From: Haliscomenobacter sp040401995
Lineage (GTDB): Bacteria; Bacteroidota; Bacteroidia; Chitinophagales; Saprospiraceae
DNA: 64,000 bases
Direction: 5' to 3'
Assembly (NCBI GenBank): GCA_040401995.1
Contig: JBBANM010000017.1
Location: 1-64,000 of the forward strand
How positions within the stretch are numbered: the stretch's first letter is position 1; every line of letters starts with the position of its first letter. Positions 27,286 to 35,225 of this stretch are shown here, in pieces. The position numbers were made by a program, and so were the translations under genes. Below the pieces are notes generated by a model, which was given only the letters and a program-made list of their open reading frames with translations, was not told the DNA's origin and made no database searches.

Positions 27286-27596
27286 AAATGTACTTTTTTT
27301 CCACATGCTTCGCCTTGAAGAGGATTGGTGTTCTAAAAATCGCCTTTCGTCAACCAAAATAAGCGCAATCTCCAACTGATACCTATCTTTATATTGTTAA
27401 TTTTTTACAGCGCGTCTGGCAAAAGAAAGTTCCCTCACAAAATACATTTTCCATCAAACGCATTGATTGCGCTCCGGTGGTTGCTTTTATTAGCGACAGT
27501 TCATCTACCCTTTATTTTTTAAGAAACCTTATTGGCATTTGCCTTTGGATTTCACCCTTTAGTACGCTTACAAAATTCTCGTTAAGAAATAAGAAC
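27286..27596. other. Intergenic region upstream of the leader/terminator module
   Basis: About 310 bases after the LytTR gene. I see no terminator of good quality directly after the stop codon, no reading frame of note and no palindromic element. The stretch ends at the conserved box of module A. Confidence 0.45.
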
Positions 27597-27656
27597 ATGA
27601 GACTATGATTTGTTAGTTGCCTAACTGCCCCGGGAATTCTCTCCCGGGGTTTTTTA
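27597..27656 (+). ncRNA. Conserved box plus intrinsic terminator (module A), possible small RNA or leader
   Basis: The box reads ATG AGA CTA TGA followed by TTTGTTAGTTG; 19 of its 23 bases match module D (54732), and all four differences are transitions. A small hairpin GTTAG-TTGC-CTAAC follows, then the terminator CCCCGGGA/TCCCGGGG (27628-27649) with a T-run at 27650-27655. Two readings are possible: a mini-ORF Met-Arg-Leu-stop, or a promoter -7 box (TATGATTTG) driving an RNA of about 45 bases. A separate promoter-like box for the transaldolase gene lies beyond the terminator, so simple attenuation of that gene is less likely. Confidence 0.5.
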
Positions 27657-27671
27657 TTTTACTCAAATTCG

Positions 27672-27679
27672 TAGCTTTG
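27672..27679 (+). promoter_or_regulatory. Candidate -7 promoter box (TAGCTTTG)
   Basis: TAGCTTTG fits the Bacteroidota TAnnTTTG consensus and ends 17 bases before the transaldolase ATG, downstream of the module A terminator. This suggests the gene has its own short-leader promoter. Confidence 0.45.
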
Positions 27680-27696
27680 CAGAAAAAATACAGACT

Positions 27697-28359
27697 ATGA
27701 AATTTTTTGTTGATACTGCCAACTTAGACCAGATCAAAGAAGCCAAGGATCTTGGCATTTTGGATGGTGTGACTACCAACCCTACACTGATGGCCAAAGA
27801 AGGCATCACCGGCCAAGCCAACATTCTTCAACACTACCGCGACATTTGCGCCATTGTAGATGGCGACGTAAGTGCAGAGGTAATTTCTACCGAGTATAAT
27901 GCCATCGTTGAAGAAGGTTTGCACTTGGCGGATTTGGCGCCCAACATCGTAGTGAAAATCCCAATGATCAAAGACGGGATCAAAGCCATCAGCTATTTCA
28001 CCGAGCACAGCATCCGTACCAATTGTACTTTGGTGTTTTCTGCCGGTCAAGCAATTTTGGCCGCAAAAGCAGGAGCAAGCTTTATTTCTCCTTTCGTAGG
28101 CCGTATCGACGATATTACCTGGGATGGTATGTTGTTGATCCGCGAAATTGCCGAGATTTTTGCGATCCAAGGTTTTGATACCGAGATTTTGGCTGCGTCT
28201 ATCCGCAACGGAAAACACATCGTTGATGCTGCTAAAGCTGGCGCTGATGTAGTAACTTGTCCGCTTTCTGCTATCTTGGCCTTATTGAATCATCCGCTCA
28301 CTGATATCGGTTTGAAGCAATTCTTGGCTGATTACGCAAAAGCGAACCCAACCGCATAA
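27697..28359 (+). CDS. fsa: Transaldolase / fructose-6-phosphate aldolase family protein
   Basis: The 220-residue protein is a small (subfamily 3) transaldolase. MKFFVDTANLDQIKEAKDLG at the start, GVTTNPTLMAKEG, the Schiff-base lysine in VVKIPMI (Lys87) and SPFVGRIDDI are the usual motifs. It either transfers dihydroxyacetone units in the pentose phosphate pathway or cleaves fructose 6-phosphate; in Bacteroidota it is commonly the only transaldolase. The length is typical. The membrane-protein gene follows at 30 bases. Confidence 0.92.
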   Translation: MKFFVDTANLDQIKEAKDLGILDGVTTNPTLMAKEGITGQANILQHYRDICAIVDGDVSAEVISTEYNAIVEEGLHLADLAPNIVVKIPMIKDGIKAISYFTEHSIRTNCTLVFSAGQAILAAKAGASFISPFVGRIDDITWDGMLLIREIAEIFAIQGFDTEILAASIRNGKHIVDAAKAGADVVTCPLSAILALLNHPLTDIGLKQFLADYAKANPTA

Positions 28360-28389
28360 TCATCGTTTTTTGAACGATATACCACCCTT

Positions 28390-28887
28390 ATGACCCGTAG
28401 CAAAACCAATGATTTAGCGGTTATTCTCCGCGCAGTTCCTATCAGTTCATTGTTTTATGGACTATTAGTGCTGCTGGCCAATTTTATTATATTGACCTTA
28501 TTCGGAGAACCAACCAATTTTATCAAAAAAGTATTGACCGGCATTCAGCTGTTTTTGTTGTGGCTTATTGTCACCAGCACCGTACGTTCTTTGCAACAGT
28601 TGTCGCGTCAAATGCCAGTGGTTTTGCTATGGGTTTCTGGAGGGATATGCGCTGTATTGAGCGTATTGGTTGCCCCCGTAATTTTATCTATTGCCGCAAA
28701 TTTAGGGCTTGCCACTGGGCCAAGTCTTTTGGAACCCCGCAAACTCACCTTTTACCTAGCGCTAGGCTTGGTTTTTTCATTGATTGCCATCATTCACCTG
28801 CGGGTGCGCAACAAGGCACTCGGCAATTCTTTGGAGTGGCTAATCATTTTTGGTTTGGGGTTGGCCTTTTTTTACTACCTCAAATGA
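28390..28887 (+). CDS. Small membrane protein of unknown function
   Basis: The 165-residue protein is mostly hydrophobic, with about five membrane helices (for example SLFYGLLVLLANFIILTLF, IQLFLLWLIVTSTV, VLLWVSGGICAVLSVLVAPV, FYLALGLVFSLIAIIHL and SLEWLIIFGLGLAFFYYL). No family recognised. It follows the transaldolase gene closely and is probably co-transcribed. Its last 8 bases overlap the convergent nucleoside phosphorylase gene. Confidence 0.72.
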   Translation: MTRSKTNDLAVILRAVPISSLFYGLLVLLANFIILTLFGEPTNFIKKVLTGIQLFLLWLIVTSTVRSLQQLSRQMPVVLLWVSGGICAVLSVLVAPVILSIAANLGLATGPSLLEPRKLTFYLALGLVFSLIAIIHLRVRNKALGNSLEWLIIFGLGLAFFYYLK

Positions 28888-29764
28888 TTTTTTCAATTCG
28901 TTCCAGCATCTTTTCAATCATGTTCAAGATCGCTTTTTCGGGCGTAGGGCTGAAAGTTTGATTGATCCGATTGGCGATGATGACATTGCAAGAGAGTGCT
29001 TGATGTCCCAATAATTGGGCTAACCCATAGATCGCTGAAGTCTCCATCTCAAAATTGGTTACCCGTTGTCCTTGACTGCTGAAATTAGCCAACCCATCTA
29101 ATATTTTTCCAGAAAATTGGGTGGCAGCTCGTAGTTGGCGACCTTGAGGGCCATAAAATCCAGGGCAGGTCAAAGTAATGCCCGTAAACAAACCTGCACT
29201 CAACTGTTGTAAAAGTTGTGGGTCAGCGGCGGTGAAATAAGGTTTTACCGGGAAATCAGCGGAAATACCTAGCGCATTTTGCCAGTCTTCCGCCATTTTC
29301 GCGGTGGAAGGCAGCTGTGGTGATTGATAAAAGGCCATCAGATTGTCCAGGCCCATCCCATAAGTAGAGAGTACTAAATCACCAGGTTCAATATCGGTTT
29401 GTAAACCGCCTGAGGTTCCTAAGCGAATGATCTTCAGTGAAGTGGATTTTGATTTTGGTTCTCTAGTGGCAAAATCAATATTTGCTAGTGCGTCGAGCTC
29501 GTTCAAAACGATGTCAATGTTATCGGGGCCAATGCCCGTTGAAATGACGGTGATTGGTTTATTTCCAATTCTTCCGGTATGGGTAATGAATTCGCGTTTT
29601 GCGGTTTTGAAGGTGATTGCATCAAAATATTGTGAAACTTGCGCCACTCGGTCGGGGTCGCCCACCGTAATGATGGTATCGGCAATTTCTTCGGGGCGTA
29701 AATGAAGGTGATAAATCTGTCCTTGTGGGGAAAGAATCAATTCGGATTCTGGAAAACTTGGCAT
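28880..29764 (-). CDS. Nucleoside phosphorylase (uridine/purine type, NP-1 family)
   Basis: The 294-residue protein cleaves nucleosides with phosphate to base and ribose 1-phosphate in salvage. It shows ITVGDPDRVAQVSQYFD, TGRIGNKPITVISTGIGPDNIDIV, RLGTSGGLQTDIEPGDLVLS and a C-terminal NFEMETSAIYGLAQLLGH, where the Glu-Met-Glu binds ribose. Whether uridine or purine nucleosides are used is unclear; the family in Bacteroidota is usually annotated as uridine phosphorylase-like. I start it at the ATG at 29764: the longer frame to 29860 would take its first 33 codons partly from palindromic element R6. Confidence 0.88.
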   Translation of the reverse strand: MPSFPESELILSPQGQIYHLHLRPEEIADTIITVGDPDRVAQVSQYFDAITFKTAKREFITHTGRIGNKPITVISTGIGPDNIDIVLNELDALANIDFATREPKSKSTSLKIIRLGTSGGLQTDIEPGDLVLSTYGMGLDNLMAFYQSPQLPSTAKMAEDWQNALGISADFPVKPYFTAADPQLLQQLSAGLFTGITLTCPGFYGPQGRQLRAATQFSGKILDGLANFSSQGQRVTNFEMETSAIYGLAQLLGHQALSCNVIIANRINQTFSPTPEKAILNMIEKMLERIEKII

Positions 29765-29797
29765 AGTTGTTACATTTGCATTTTGAAACAAGACTAA

Positions 29798-30001
29798 GAG
29801 CTTGTTCAGGATTCTGCTTAGAAGGCGTAGTGAGCTAAAATTCGCACCAATGAGGCGCAAAAAGCGTTGAAAATCCCGACAAAGTCGGGAGAGTGTACCC
29901 CGACTTTGTCGGGGCAGGTCAGCGCTACATGAGCATTTTGGTAACGAAATTGGGGTGAATTTTGGCCATTTGTAGCTCGAAGCAGAAACCTGAACAAGCT
30001 C
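29798..30001 (+). repeat. MITE-like palindromic element, family R variant with nested hairpins (copy R6)
   Basis: This 204-bp element has different ends from R1-R5 (GAGCTTGTTCAGG ... CCTGAACAAGCTC) but the same interior. TAA flanks both sides (29795-29797 and 30002-30004). About 44 extra bases sit in the middle: two near-identical palindromes, CCCGACAAAGTCGGG and CCCCGACTTTGTCGGGG, placed either side of an AGAGTGTA core. It occupies most of the divergent gap between the nucleoside phosphorylase and hemF. Orientation is like R2. Confidence 0.85.
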
Positions 30002-30029
30002 TAATATAATATTTTATACATAAAATTGC

Positions 30030-30932
30030 ATGGCGGCTGAATCTATTTTGGATCGAGAGGCGATTGCTAATTATTTTCGGGGGTTGCAGGATAGCATTTG
30101 TCGGCAATTGGAGACAGCCGATGGGGTAGGGCGTTTTCAAGAAGATTTGTGGGATCGCGAAGGCGGCGGCGGCGGTCGCACCCGGGTTATCCAGGGGCAA
30201 CACATTGAAAAAGGCGGAGTTGCATTTTCTGCGGTTTATGGCGATATGCCCGAAAAAATTGCCCAAGGCTTGCAGCTGTCAGCTCAGACGTTTTTTGCAA
30301 CCGGCGTTTCCATTGTTTTACATCCGGCCAACCCGCATGCGCCCATCATCCACATGAACGTCCGTTATTTTGAAACAGATAAGGGCTGGTGGTTTGGCGG
30401 TGGTATTGATTTGACGCCGCATTACGTTGTTCCCGAAGACGCCGAGTTTTTCCATCAAACTTTAAAAAACGTTTGCGATCGGCATCATCCCGAATTTTAT
30501 GGGAAATATAAACCCTGGGCCGACGATTATTTTTACATCAAACACCGCAAAGAAACTCGCGGCATTGGCGGCATCTTTTTTGATCGCCTCGATGAACAAA
30601 CGGGGATGGACAAAAGTCAATTATTCGCTTTCGTGAAAGAAGTAGGTGAAACATTTGCCCCTGTTTATACGGCGTTGTTGCAAAAAAATAAAGCGCTCCC
30701 CTTCAGCGAGGAAGAAAAAAAATGGCAACTTTTACGGCGGGGGCGATACGTGGAATTCAATTTGGTTTGGGACAAAGGCACCAAATTTGGATTGGACACC
30801 GACGGGCGTACCGAATCCATTTTGATGAGTTTGCCGCCCATGGCCAATTGGGAGTACAATCACCAACCACCAGTGGGATCAGCAGAAGCGGAAACCTTAC
30901 ACTGGTTGCGCAAAGGGGTAAATTGGGTTTAA
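30030..30932 (+). CDS. hemF: Oxygen-dependent coproporphyrinogen III oxidase
   Basis: The 300-residue enzyme decarboxylates coproporphyrinogen III to protoporphyrinogen IX with O2 in haem synthesis. Diagnostic stretches are GGGGGRTRVIQGQHIEKGGV, SIVLHPANPHAPIIHMNVRY, WWFGGGIDLTPHYV, GIGGIFFDRL and RRGRYVEFNLVWDKGTKFGL. The length and start are as in the family. Its presence implies an aerobic life style. It lies downstream of R6 and almost touches the convergent lipoprotein gene (7 bases apart), with no separate terminator seen. Confidence 0.95.
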   Translation: MAAESILDREAIANYFRGLQDSICRQLETADGVGRFQEDLWDREGGGGGRTRVIQGQHIEKGGVAFSAVYGDMPEKIAQGLQLSAQTFFATGVSIVLHPANPHAPIIHMNVRYFETDKGWWFGGGIDLTPHYVVPEDAEFFHQTLKNVCDRHHPEFYGKYKPWADDYFYIKHRKETRGIGGIFFDRLDEQTGMDKSQLFAFVKEVGETFAPVYTALLQKNKALPFSEEEKKWQLLRRGRYVEFNLVWDKGTKFGLDTDGRTESILMSLPPMANWEYNHQPPVGSAEAETLHWLRKGVNWV

Positions 30933-30939
30933 TACACTC

Positions 30940-31452
30940 TTACTGGCACAAAATGGTAATGGGCGTAGTCTGAATATCGTTGCTCCAATGACCCGCTCTA
31001 TCCCGAATGCGAATGATGTAAAACATGGTATTGGTGGGGTAAGCGGCGTTGGGAATACAAGTAAGTCGGGTATTGGGATACGTGCAGCAAAAATAACGGG
31101 TCACGGCGCTATTGGATAATTTGATCGCAATTTCGCCTTCAATGCCTGATCCAGGGCCCAATTTAGGAATGGCATTGATTTTAAAAAAGTTTTCAAATCC
31201 ATCCCGGCTATCTTTTAAAATGATGTTGGTACTATCGGGGCTACCCAAATCGCCATCGCCATCGCGAAAAGCAAATTTCACGACAATAGTATCGGTCAGG
31301 GAAATTCCGCTTCTACTCTGAGCAATCTGATTTTTACTCAAAGACTTAAAAGTGATCAAAGGCTCGACGGGATACACCGGCGGACGAGAACAGGTAAAAA
31401 GCAGAACGGAAAATAAACAAGTGGCCAAAAAATGAAAAGCGTATTTCAACAT
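30940..31452 (-). CDS. Lipoprotein of unknown function
   Basis: A 170-residue protein with a lipoprotein signal (hydrophobic FHFLATCLFSVLLFTC, lipobox cysteine near residue 21). The mature part includes VVKFAFRDGDGDLGSPDS, a calcium-loop-like motif found in many small Bacteroidota lipoproteins, and ends with IIRIRDRAGHWSNDIQTTPI. Two cysteine groups (YFCCTYPNTRLTC and the C-terminal LCQ) may form disulphides. No named family recognised. Confidence 0.75.
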   Translation of the reverse strand: MLKYAFHFLATCLFSVLLFTCSRPPVYPVEPLITFKSLSKNQIAQSRSGISLTDTIVVKFAFRDGDGDLGSPDSTNIILKDSRDGFENFFKINAIPKLGPGSGIEGEIAIKLSNSAVTRYFCCTYPNTRLTCIPNAAYPTNTMFYIIRIRDRAGHWSNDIQTTPITILCQ

Positions 31453-31555
31453 GTTTTTTCTTTTAATTTCGTGTCATTTTGATCCTTAATCAATATCCCT
31501 TGTTCAATTATAACTGTAGGGGTACCATTACAAATCAACGGAAAATTACAATTTT

Positions 31556-32572
31556 TTGTCAGCAAAGGAAACCAAAAATAAGTCTTCCAGAAGTCATCTA
31601 CTGGAAGAAATAACGCAAGTTGAACCTGAAAATTTTGAACAGGTTGCTTTAGCGGTGTTTCGTTATCAGGCTAAAAACAATCCCCTGTATGGCCAGTACC
31701 TCGACTTGCTCCAGGTGGATCCAACTTTAGTACAACAACTGCTGGCCATTCCTTGTTTGCCAATTCAATTTTTTAAAACCCATCGCATTCAAACTGGTAT
31801 ATGGCAACCGCAAAGTGTTTTTTCCAGTAGCGGCACTACTGGAGCAGTTACAAGTCAACATTTGACGAGAGATTTAGAGTTTTATACCCGCAATGCTTGT
31901 CGCGGTTTTGAGTATATTTATCATAAACCGGTCTCAGACTTCTGCTTTTTGGCCTTACTTCCTGCGTATTTAGAGCGCAGTGGCTCGTCGCTAGTTTACA
32001 TGGCCGAGAAATTCATCCAATTGTCCAAATATCCAGCAAGCGGGTTTTTTCTACATGATGTGGATCACTTGCAAGAGGTGTTGATTGACTGCAAAAAAAA
32101 TGCCGTACCCACCATTTTATTGGGGGTTAGCTTTGCTTTATGGGATTTTGCCGAGGCAGGAGGGTTTGATTTTCCCGAACTTATTGTCATGGAAACGGGT
32201 GGCATGAAAGGCCGTAAAGAAGAAATCACCCGCCAAGAGCTGCATCAAATATTGCAAAAAGGATTTCACACCCCATCGATTCATTCAGAATACGGCATGA
32301 CCGAATTATTGTCGCAGGCATATTCGGCTGGTAGAGGACGCTTTACCCCAGCGCCCTCCATGCGCGTATGGACACGAGAAATCACCGATCCATTTCAATC
32401 CACCCGTTTTGAGCGCTCGGGGGCGGTCAACATTATTGACTTGGCCAATTTGGATACCATTTCATTTATCGCTACCGAAGACCTGGGAAAAGTTTACGCC
32501 AACGGTGATTTCGAAATACTGGGCAGATTGGACGATAGCGATATTCGTGGTTGTAATTTGTTGATTCAGTAG
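31556..32572 (+). CDS. LuxE-like acyl-protein synthetase / acyl transferase
   Basis: The 338-residue protein is in the LuxE/acyl-protein synthetase group of the adenylate-forming superfamily. FSSSGTTGAVTSQH is the phosphate-binding loop, and EYGMTELLSQAYS is the adenine-binding TE motif; the C-terminal half has FIATEDLGKVYANGDFEILGRLDDSDIRGC. In luminous bacteria LuxE activates fatty acids for aldehyde synthesis; no lux genes are near here, so the role is open (acyl activation for surface glycan or lipid is possible). The start is TTG at 31556; no better in-frame ATG precedes it. It is convergent with the MoeB gene, 4 bases apart. Confidence 0.8.
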   Translation: MSAKETKNKSSRSHLLEEITQVEPENFEQVALAVFRYQAKNNPLYGQYLDLLQVDPTLVQQLLAIPCLPIQFFKTHRIQTGIWQPQSVFSSSGTTGAVTSQHLTRDLEFYTRNACRGFEYIYHKPVSDFCFLALLPAYLERSGSSLVYMAEKFIQLSKYPASGFFLHDVDHLQEVLIDCKKNAVPTILLGVSFALWDFAEAGGFDFPELIVMETGGMKGRKEEITRQELHQILQKGFHTPSIHSEYGMTELLSQAYSAGRGRFTPAPSMRVWTREITDPFQSTRFERSGAVNIIDLANLDTISFIATEDLGKVYANGDFEILGRLDDSDIRGCNLLIQ

Positions 32573-32576
32573 GTTA

Positions 32577-33668
32577 TTATCGTAATTCTAAATTCCATAG
32601 GTGGCTCCAACCGTATTTTTCTTGCAGTAAGCGGATGGCTTCGGCGCTGCGTTTTCCGCTTTGACAGTGAATCACCACCGGTTTATCAAGCGCAAAACGG
32701 TGGGCTTCCTCCAATATCTGTCCCAATGGAATCAATTCTCCGCCCATGTTATGTAGGGCAAACTCATGCGGTTGCCGAACATCAATCAACTGAAAATCTT
32801 TGTTTTGTTGGATCCACTGTTGGAAAGTAGCCATTTTTAAAGTTGGAACGGGCGCCGAAGCTGGCAGACACAACAGGTCATCTTGGGGCAATTCCTTGAT
32901 CTCGGTGGGAGTTGTCCAGTTTAATTTTATGGTGCGGGCGGCAAAACTAGCGGCATCAAATAAAAACAAGCGCCCGGCTAGCGGTTCGCCAATACCAGTG
33001 ATCACTTTAATGACCTCGCTGGCCTGCATACTTCCGATGATGCCTGGTAAAACCCCCAAAACGCCGCCTTCCGCACAAGAGGGGACCGAACCTGGATCGG
33101 GGGCAGCAGCATGCAAATTGCGGTAATTGGGTCCTCGGCGACCATCCGGAAAAAGGTAATTGAAAACCGAAACTTGTCCCTCATACCGAAAAATGGAGGC
33201 ATACACATTCACTTTCCCCAGTAGGACACAGGCATCATTCACCAAAAAACGGGTGGGGAAGTTGTCCGTACCATCAGCAACCACATCATAAGGGGTAATC
33301 AAATCAAGGGCGTTTTCGCGCAAAAGGGCGGTAGGGTAGACCGCTATGTCCAATTCTGGATTCATAGCCAGCAAACGGTCTCTAGCAACTTCCGCCTTCA
33401 TTTTTCCAACATCGGCTACCGTATAGAGGATCTGGCGTTGTAAATTACTCAAATCTACTACATCAAAATCCACAATACCAATATGACCAACACCCGCAGC
33501 AGCTAAGTACAAAAGTAGCGGAGCCCCCAATCCGCCGGCGCCAACCACCAATACTTTAGCAGCTTTCAATTTGCGTTGATGCTCCACCCCAAAATCGGGT
33601 AAAGACAAATGCCGAGCATAACGTTGCCACTCTAATGCGGATAACTCTTCTTTCTCCATCATAGACAA
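32577..33668 (-). CDS. moeB: MoeB/ThiF-type adenylyltransferase with C-terminal rhodanese domain
   Basis: The 363-residue protein combines an E1-like domain (nucleotide loop GAGGLGAP at 43-50, VDLSNLQRQ, ADGTDNFPTRFLVND, and a catalytic-type cysteine in PSCAEGGVLG) with a rhodanese domain from about 275 (active-site loop VIHCQSGKRS). It activates the C terminus of a ThiS/MoaD-like sulphur carrier and supplies sulphur to it, for molybdopterin, thiamine or tRNA thiolation. The Zn-binding CxxC pairs of E. coli MoeB are absent: the first position reads NYRN. No moa or thi genes are nearby. Two start codons (residues 1 and 3) are possible. Confidence 0.88.
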   Translation of the reverse strand: MSMMEKEELSALEWQRYARHLSLPDFGVEHQRKLKAAKVLVVGAGGLGAPLLLYLAAAGVGHIGIVDFDVVDLSNLQRQILYTVADVGKMKAEVARDRLLAMNPELDIAVYPTALLRENALDLITPYDVVADGTDNFPTRFLVNDACVLLGKVNVYASIFRYEGQVSVFNYLFPDGRRGPNYRNLHAAAPDPGSVPSCAEGGVLGVLPGIIGSMQASEVIKVITGIGEPLAGRLFLFDAASFAARTIKLNWTTPTEIKELPQDDLLCLPASAPVPTLKMATFQQWIQQNKDFQLIDVRQPHEFALHNMGGELIPLGQILEEAHRFALDKPVVIHCQSGKRSAEAIRLLQEKYGWSHLWNLELR

Positions 33669-33853
33669 AGCCTTTCATCGGTTTTTAACAACCAGTTGCT
33701 TTCAATTTTATACCTCATAATAAAAGATGGCATTTCAGTAGCAAGAAATTGACTTTTGCCTTTGAGATGCCGAATTTTTTTATTAATTTTACTTTCATAT
33801 AAGGCATTAAAAATTTGCTTTATATTCAAATTGTATAATCGGTTTTTGGGATA

Positions 33854-33890
33854 GCCTCTCCCTGGAAGTTCCAGGGGAGGCGTTTTTTTT
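33854..33890 (+). terminator. Plus-strand intrinsic terminator (possible degenerate module C)
   Basis: GCCTCTCCCTGG pairs with CCAGGGGAGGC (one bulged T) over an AAGTT loop, followed by eight Ts. No plus-strand gene lies upstream; both neighbours are on the minus strand. A TATAATC sequence at 33834-33840 precedes it, so it may be a diverged member of the box-plus-terminator modules, producing a short orphan RNA. The T-run reaches the yigZ stop codon. Confidence 0.7.
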
Positions 33891-34548
33891 ATCGGGTATA
33901 TTCCAACTGCCAGCTCAATCCAGCCACCGATTTTAGTAAAGCCGCTTCTTCTCGACTTACATTCGCAACGCTCGTTTTCAACTGCAAAATGGTTTCCTCC
34001 ACCTCGCTTTGTCGAATTGCGACGCTGATTTTTGCTTTTTCATCAAAAACTTGCGCCACGATATCTAGCTCCAATTTTTTCAGCACATTCATTACCTGAC
34101 TCATCAGCCCATAGTCGAAATCCAACAAGTAAACATCCTCGACAGTTCTTTCGATCACCTGCGCATTTTGCAATGCATCTGCAGCGGCAAGTTTATAGGC
34201 ATTGATTAGGCCAGAGGTTCCAAGCAAGGTGCCGCCAAAATACCGAACTACCACCACCAGAACATAGGTAAGCCTAAGGGCATCAATTTGTCCCAAAATA
34301 GGGCGGCCAGCTGTGCCACTAGGCTCCCCATCATCGTTGGCTCGAAAATTATTTTTGTCTAATCCCAAACGGAAAGCATAGCAATAGTGGCGCGCCTTGA
34401 AATGCTCCTTGCGCAATGCCTCCAAGTGTATTTGCCACTCTTTTTCGTTGTAAACCGGGTAGGCATAAGCAAAAAATTTGCTGCCGCGATCGCGAAATTC
34501 GCCTACTGCCGGCTCGGCTATGGTTAAGTAATGATCAATCTTCTCCAA
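33889..34548 (-). CDS. yigZ: YigZ/IMPACT family protein
   Basis: The 219-residue protein has the UPF0029 N-terminal domain: RGSKFFAYAYPVYNEKEW, HYCYAFRLG and the hallmark DDGEPSGTAGRPILGQI, then VVVVRYFGGTLLGTSGLINAY. A DUF1949-like C-terminal domain follows (about 140-205). The family is related to eukaryotic IMPACT; the bacterial function is not firmly known. Its end overlaps the T-run of the plus-strand terminator at 33854, and it is divergent from the DUF1599 gene with only 65 bases between. Confidence 0.9.
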   Translation of the reverse strand: MEKIDHYLTIAEPAVGEFRDRGSKFFAYAYPVYNEKEWQIHLEALRKEHFKARHYCYAFRLGLDKNNFRANDDGEPSGTAGRPILGQIDALRLTYVLVVVVRYFGGTLLGTSGLINAYKLAAADALQNAQVIERTVEDVYLLDFDYGLMSQVMNVLKKLELDIVAQVFDEKAKISVAIRQSEVEETILQLKTSVANVSREEAALLKSVAGLSWQLEYTR

Positions 34549-34613
34549 AATTTAGCCTTTATTAACACTACCTTCCTTCCAGACCTTTTATCTTAGCGCA
34601 AAAGTTACAGAAA

Positions 34614-35168
34614 GTGGGTACTACCTTAGAACAATTTGATGCTGTAGTGGCGAAATGTAAGGAAATATATCTAAAAAAGACGACCGACTACGGCACGGCT
34701 TGGCGGATTTTGCGTCCCTCTTCGTTGACGGATCAATTGTACATCAAAGCAAAACGCATTCGCACCATCGAAATGCAAGGCAATCAGCAGGTTGCGGATT
34801 CAGTAGATACAGAATACCAGGGTATTGTCAATTACAGTGTAATGGCTTTAATCCAATTGGAGAAATCTAAGGATCAGGAAAACCTGGAACTGAGTGTGCC
34901 CGTTGCTACCCACCTTTTTGATCAGCACATTGCGGTAGTTCGGGCATTGTTGAGCAAAAAAAACCACGATTATGGCGAAGCTTGGCGCGATATGCGTTTG
35001 AGCTCTTTCACCGATATGATCTTGATGAAATTGATGCGGATTAAACAAATTGAAGACAATCAGGGCAAAACTTTGATTTCCGAAGGTCTGGACGCCAATT
35101 ACATGGACATTCTCAATTACGCCGTTTTTGCATTGATTAAGCTAGACGAGCAAAAAACTGCTTCGTAA
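34614..35168 (+). CDS. DUF1599 domain protein (internal duplication)
   Basis: This 184-residue protein consists of two related halves: KKTTDYGTAWRILRPSSLTDQ with KAKRIRTIE, and KKNHDYGEAWRDMRLSSFTDM with KLMRIKQIE. This doubled DUF1599 arrangement is characteristic of Bacteroidota; function unknown, perhaps nucleotide-related since the fold resembles MazG-like helices (inference). The start codon is GTG. In this phylum the gene is frequently next to the BT_3928-type gene, as here (57 bases away, same strand). Confidence 0.87.
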   Translation: MGTTLEQFDAVVAKCKEIYLKKTTDYGTAWRILRPSSLTDQLYIKAKRIRTIEMQGNQQVADSVDTEYQGIVNYSVMALIQLEKSKDQENLELSVPVATHLFDQHIAVVRALLSKKNHDYGEAWRDMRLSSFTDMILMKLMRIKQIEDNQGKTLISEGLDANYMDILNYAVFALIKLDEQKTAS

Positions 35169-35225
35169 GCACCTACGGAGCGGGTCTAATTTTATAATTT
35201 CGCATTTCAATTAATTGCATCGAAA

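Noticed and set aside
27628..27656. Attenuator of the transaldolase gene
   Set aside because: A promoter-like box (27672) lies between the terminator and the gene, and similar modules elsewhere have no gene downstream, so simple attenuation is not supported.
29765..29860. N-terminal extension of the nucleoside phosphorylase
   Set aside because: Runs into element R6; family members start near the ATG at 29764.
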